DNA of 64,000 bases from contig NC_060106.1 of the NCBI RefSeq assembly GCF_021155765.1, positions 12,178,031 through 12,242,030 on the forward strand. Direction: 5' to 3'. Below the pieces are notes generated by a model. The model was not told the origin of the DNA. It was given only the letters and a program-made list of their open reading frames with translations, and did no database searches. The position numbers were made by a program, and so were the translations under genes. The stretch comes from Diprion similis. Lineage: Eukaryota > Arthropoda > Insecta > Hymenoptera > Diprionidae. Below, in pieces: positions 62,841 through 64,000 of the stretch. Each line of letters begins with the position of its first letter. Position 1 is the first letter of the stretch.

Positions 62841-64000
62841 AAAACATTTCTACACAATACATCAGGTACCTAATTTCAGACGGTATAGGTTGAAGTGAAT
62901 TCACACAAGTTCCGACAGCGTCTGGAGGTTCTCTTCGACTGCTCCACCTTGATTTATCTCGCGTTAGCCAAAAACCACGTTTAATCACAAGAAAGAAGGC
63001 TGCCTCGTTTGACGTCTATGGATCAGACCACGTCTCGTGCTTCCGTGTGGTTACGTATGGTATAAACTCTTGTGCGTACAAGAAGAGAGGGAGGGAATTG
63101 CAGGGCGGTAAGGGCGTCGGGTGGAGAAGTGGGTACCCGGTGATTATAGAAACGCAGCGGAGACGCTCGGTATCTGATCGCAAGAATGTTGCTTTTACAC
63201 GCCCAGCGCCGTCGATCCAGGCTCGAATCTTGCCTCTCGGCCCGACTCGTTCCCCCCTCTGGATACCTAGTTATCGTCCTTCTGTTCCACTTACTTCGAA
63301 TCGCGCCATTACATTGCCTCGCCGATGTGGTCGTCGTCGTCGCCTTTATAAAGTCTCAAGACTTTGTACGCCCAGGGTTCAGAAATCATCGGTACGAAAA
63401 TCAAGAAACGGTAAGAAACAACGAGAATATAAAAAAGAAACGACATAACTACGTCCTTCCGTCCCTTCTGCGCAAATACATTATGGTTATAGCTGATCGT
63501 CTTGGGGAATACCCATAACGCACGGCTCTTACTATTTCCCTCATCAAACTGCGAGGCAGACTACAAATAATAACAGTAACAAAAATCTTTAAAGTAGAAG
63601 AAAAGTGCGACAAAAACAAATTTCTTATAACATTTTTCCTCGTTTCCCGAGAATATGTGCTACATAGACATCCTTCACTCTCCTTTTTCTTTTATTCGTC
63701 TCAGACATTTCCATCGCCTGCCCTTCACGGAGCGGATTTTAATTAATGCTTGTCTGATATTCTGTTGGATTTTCGTGATATTTTGTCATTACACATCTGG
63801 CAATATAGAGAGACCAGAGTTGCACTCTAATTGAGAACGACAACTACACACTATATATTAACTCAACTTAAATCTGGGTTTTGGAATATAATTTTCGCAT
63901 CAGTTTCTTTGTTCTACATCGGCTTTATCCTAAATCAAATTCGTGAACATTTTCGCAGTAGCATAAAATTTGATATTAGCCTTAGTATTTTTCATCTCGA

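Larger units (their letters stand above)
54108..64000 (+). other. Intron 2 of the LDLR-family gene (open at the right edge)
   Basis: No further LDLa exon or other supported exon is seen on the plus strand up to the edge, and no separate gene on the minus strand. The intron holds several simple repeats, a long palindrome at 60273-60338 and a motif cluster at 62630-62840, listed separately. Large first introns are common in this receptor family and often hold regulatory elements. Confidence 0.6.

Noticed and set aside
1-64000. tRNA, rRNA, known microRNA, CRISPR arrays and intact transposases
   Set aside because: I looked for B-box-like GGTTCGA motifs, repeat-spacer arrays and transposase or reverse-transcriptase motifs on both strands. 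The few GGTTCGA hits (for example near 48210 and 39325) lack an A-box and cloverleaf, and nothing else qualified.

Overview
The window is animal nuclear DNA, most likely from an insect and plausibly a hymenopteran. The genes are split by mostly short GT-AG introns (about 60-200 bp inside the large dynein gene). There is an insect-type cuticular chitin-binding protein, the base composition is AT-rich but CpG is not depleted, and there are no bacterial operons, rRNA or tRNA genes. The order is inferred from style only and was not tested. I rebuilt exons by hand from splice sites, reading phase and similarity to families I know. Wherever exon coordinates are given, the phases close exactly unless stated otherwise.

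Layout from left to right. (1) 106-506, minus: the 5' coding exons of a TPRA1-like multipass membrane protein that runs off the left edge. (2) 1708-3268, plus: a complete three-exon UFSP1, the short UFM1-specific cysteine protease, divergent from TPRA1 across a 1.2 kb gap that holds a TATA box and two upstream ORFs. (3) 3700-24882, minus: a complete axonemal inner-arm dynein heavy chain of the DNAH10 class with about 56 exons, convergent with UFSP1. (4) 25644-36403, minus: a giant (2450 aa) secreted protein with one chitin-binding type-2 domain followed by about 2300 residues of low-complexity, mucin-like tandem repeats (CPAP1 architecture). (5) 39521-41356, minus: a six-exon, 269 aa secreted, arginine-rich protein with dibasic sites that I do not recognise; one segment has the form of an amidated neuropeptide. 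(6) 45309-46796, plus: a two-exon PH-domain protein, PLEKHJ1-like. (7) 51179-54107 and beyond, plus: the signal-peptide exon and first LDL-receptor class A exon of an LDLR-family receptor. Its second intron fills the remaining 9.9 kb to the right edge.

The genes do not form one pathway. They cover ciliary motility (DNAH10), cuticle or apical extracellular matrix (CPAP1-like), UFM1 processing (UFSP1), membrane trafficking or signalling (PLEKHJ1, TPRA1) and lipoprotein or ligand uptake (LDLR family). The gaps contain no further gene I can support. They do contain microsatellites, a diverged inverted-repeat pair at 49.2-50.0 kb that keeps a shared reading frame, a 66 bp near-perfect palindrome at 60.3 kb, and a cluster of TCAAGTG-type motifs at 62.6-62.8 kb.

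The best candidate for something undescribed is the secreted dibasic precursor at 39.5-41.4 kb. Other notable items are the giant repeat-bearing chitin-binding protein, a 78-nt stop-free intron with a perfect TACTAAC branch site inside DNAH10, and an open in-frame CTG extension upstream of the UFSP1 ATG.
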